Positions 14,300 to 15,627 of a stretch of DNA of 15,627 nt are shown piece after piece. The stretch lies in assembly GCA_020636915.1 (NCBI GenBank), contig JACJWV010000030.1, forward strand, positions 1 to 15,627. Reading direction: 5' to 3'. A program made the translations under genes and the position numbers. The notes beneath the pieces were generated by a model. The model searched no databases. It had not been told where the DNA came from and saw nothing but the letters and a program-made list of their open reading frames with translations. Position 1 is the first letter of the stretch. Each line of letters starts with the position of its first letter. The stretch comes from Nocardioides sp. Its GTDB lineage: Bacteria; Actinomycetota; Actinomycetes; Propionibacteriales; Nocardioidaceae.

Positions 14300-15627
14300 C
14301 TAGTACGAGTAGACCTTGTAACTGGTGGTTCCGTCGCCATAGTGACGAGCGCTGCCGAGGAAGAGCTCGGACGCGACCCAGACTGCGGTCATCTTGATCC
14401 AGTAGTGCGAGTGGATCGAAGAGTTCCCGTATCGGGGGGCGGTGCAGTAGTTGTCCTTGCCGGGCTCGAGGCCGACGCCGATGGTGTGGTCGACCTGGCA
14501 GGTGTGCCAGCCCTTAACCCCGCCATGCTCGACTGTCTCCCAGACGTACTTGCCATCCGGGGTCCGGTAGAAGACGCCCTTGTGGGTGGCCTGGTTCGCC
14601 GAGCATGCGACGAAGCAGAGGTGCTGGACCCACGACTTCGCGAGGACCTTCTTGTAGCAGCCGGTAGGCAGGCAGTACTGACGACCGCTCAGGGTCGTCC
14701 GCTCGGACAGCAGACCGCCGTCGACGCCTGCTTCCACGGCCGACATCGCCTGGTCGTCGACGAGGGCGGTCTCGGGGTCCTCAGTCACAGACAGCGTCAT
14801 GCTGCAGTCATTGTCAGCCGTGGCCGTGCAACCGGGGATTGTCGTCGTCTGCGAGTCTGTCACGGTCTGCGTCGGGTCGGTGCTGGTGGGCGTGACGCTC
14901 AGAAGTTCAGTACCGGCGCCCTCGTCGTCGGAGGCTTCCGGGTCGACTGTGGGAAGGCTGTACGTCAGATTCAGGTAGGGGCGCTTGCCGTTGTTCGAGT
15001 CGAGGCTGGACGCCGAGTAGAACTGCAGGACGTTGTTGGTGTTCTCACCGACCTGCTTCAGTACGAGGCCGCGATGGGCAGCGGTGCCGGAGACCCACTT
15101 CTGGAACAGGTCTCCCATACCGAAGAAGTCCTTGTAACCGGCGTTGTCGCCCTTGATGGTCTTCGTGCCGTAAGCGGTCCCGCCCGGGTCGCCGCCCGTC
15201 CAGTCACCGTTGGCTCCAGCGGAGTTCCAGGTCGCACCGCCGTCCCAGACCTTGCCAGCCGGGTAGAACGCGTAGTCCGCAGACAAGGCGCTGTAGGTGC
15301 GCGAACTGTCCAAGTAGAGCGAGATGGTGGCAGAGCCGACCGTCGCGGTGTCGGGGATGCTCGCGATGTCGAAGTCGAACAATCCGCGCTTGCGCTCACC
15401 GGCGCTCTCGCGACCGACGCGGATGTGATCGGCCTGGGTTCCGCACCGACTAATCGTCGGCGCGTCGGCGCCGATCCAACAGTCCCTGGAGTCGGGCTGG
15501 TTGGTCAGCGACGGGTCAACGGTCACCGGGTACACCCGGGTCGGGTCCGACAGCCACGCCATGTCGGGCGTCACCTTCAACGACCAAGCAGCGCCGGCGC
15601 CCGACAGCACGTAGTCGACTGCGGTAC
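14300..15627 (-). CDS. DNRLRE-domain secreted/surface protein with unknown cysteine-rich C-terminus (5' end outside window)
   Basis: The frame is open to the window edge, so the visible 441 residues are the C-terminal part. Numbering from an internal GTG at 15610, residues 1-35 (AWSLKVTPDMAWLSDPTRVYPVTVDPSL) are the segment that typically links to a DNRLRE domain in actinobacterial RHS/wall-associated proteins. Residues ~48-217 form the DNRLRE domain (RGLFDFDIASIP, ATISLYL, KWVSGTAAHRGLVLK, GKRPYLNLTYS). An acidic Thr/Ser linker follows (~222-260). The last ~175 residues are unrecognised, with cysteines at 261, 269, 313, 318, 332, 336, 371 and 389, suggesting disulfides and an extracellular site. 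Unlike RHS proteins, no YD-repeats follow the DNRLRE domain. Two small membrane-protein genes lie downstream. Confidence 0.8.
   Translation of the reverse strand, partial: TAVDYVLSGAGAAWSLKVTPDMAWLSDPTRVYPVTVDPSLTNQPDSRDCWIGADAPTISRCGTQADHIRVGRESAGERKRGLFDFDIASIPDTATVGSATISLYLDSSRTYSALSADYAFYPAGKVWDGGATWNSAGANGDWTGGDPGGTAYGTKTIKGDNAGYKDFFGMGDLFQKWVSGTAAHRGLVLKQVGENTNNVLQFYSASSLDSNNGKRPYLNLTYSLPTVDPEASDDEGAGTELLSVTPTSTDPTQTVTDSQTTTIPGCTATADNDCSMTLSVTEDPETALVDDQAMSAVEAGVDGGLLSERTTLSGRQYCLPTGCYKKVLAKSWVQHLCFVACSANQATHKGVFYRTPDGKYVWETVEHGGVKGWHTCQVDHTIGVGLEPGKDNYCTAPRYGNSSIHSHYWIKMTAVWVASELFLGSARHYGDGTTSYKVYSY

Larger units (their letters stand above)
13281..15627. mobile_element. Edge of a putative integrative element or genomic island in tRNA-Leu (runs off the window)
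   Basis: The segment starts at the tRNA-Leu scar and differs from the left part. GC content is visibly lower, gene density is lower at first, and the cargo (DNRLRE protein, small membrane proteins) is of accessory type. No integrase, excisionase or transfer gene is found in the visible 2.3 kb; they would lie at the other end or be lost. The boundary is inferred from the tRNA fragment and composition only. Confidence 0.55.

Noticed and set aside
14275..14340. ATG at 14340 as the start of the 95-residue membrane protein
   Set aside because: It would overlap the DNRLRE gene by 41 bp with no ribosome site; tandem ATGs at 14274-14277 follow AGGGAAAG.

Overview
The window looks like chromosomal DNA from a high-GC actinobacterium. 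Most of it is very GC-rich, coding is dense, GTG starts are used, and the gene families (HdeD/DUF308, DUF7144, actinobacterial-type G6PDH next to GH15, TerC) are typical of that phylum. Nocardioidaceae is a reasonable guess from protein style, but no rRNA or marker gene confirms it.

Positions 1-13258 appear to be chromosomal. They start with the C-terminal part of a LuxR-type regulator (2-571). Next come an HdeD-like membrane protein (623-1222) and a large multi-span membrane protein (1233-2603). A convergent YihY/BrkB protein (2479-3450), a two-pore-helix-type ion channel (3562-4119) and a convergent formylglycine-generating enzyme (4074-4985) follow. After these are a small anchored protein (5094-5429) and an orphan PTS EIIA (5491-5946). 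A palindrome-rich element (5956-6045) separates EIIA from a leftward zwf-GH15 operon (6080-9353), which probably links hydrolysis of a glucosyl substrate (for example trehalose) to the oxidative pentose phosphate pathway. A DUF7144 membrane protein (9505-9990) converges on a TerC-family gene (9950-10948). The TerC leader contains a well-supported yybP-ykoY (Mn2+) riboswitch with a visible promoter and a plausible SD-masking switch. A lipoprotein esterase of the PHB-depolymerase type (11185-12216) and an isochorismatase-fold protein lacking its usual cysteine (12465-13124) complete this part. The stress and membrane-transport flavour, and a recurrent CACCCG-N3-CGGG dyad upstream of several of these genes, suggest a shared stress regulon. 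That is inference.

At 13259-13280 lies the 3' end of a tRNA-Leu gene (minus strand) followed by what looks like its native terminator (13221-13248). The rest of the tRNA is missing. This is the footprint of an integrative element inserted in tRNA-Leu. DNA to its right (13281-15627 and beyond) is visibly less GC-rich. It begins with a non-coding stretch carrying direct repeats and a perfect palindrome, followed by two small membrane-protein genes. Upstream of them in the same direction is a large secreted-type DNRLRE protein with a cysteine-rich unknown C-terminus, whose 5' end is outside the window. That three-gene leftward unit is the least explained part of the window. A secreted effector with membrane partners is one testable reading.
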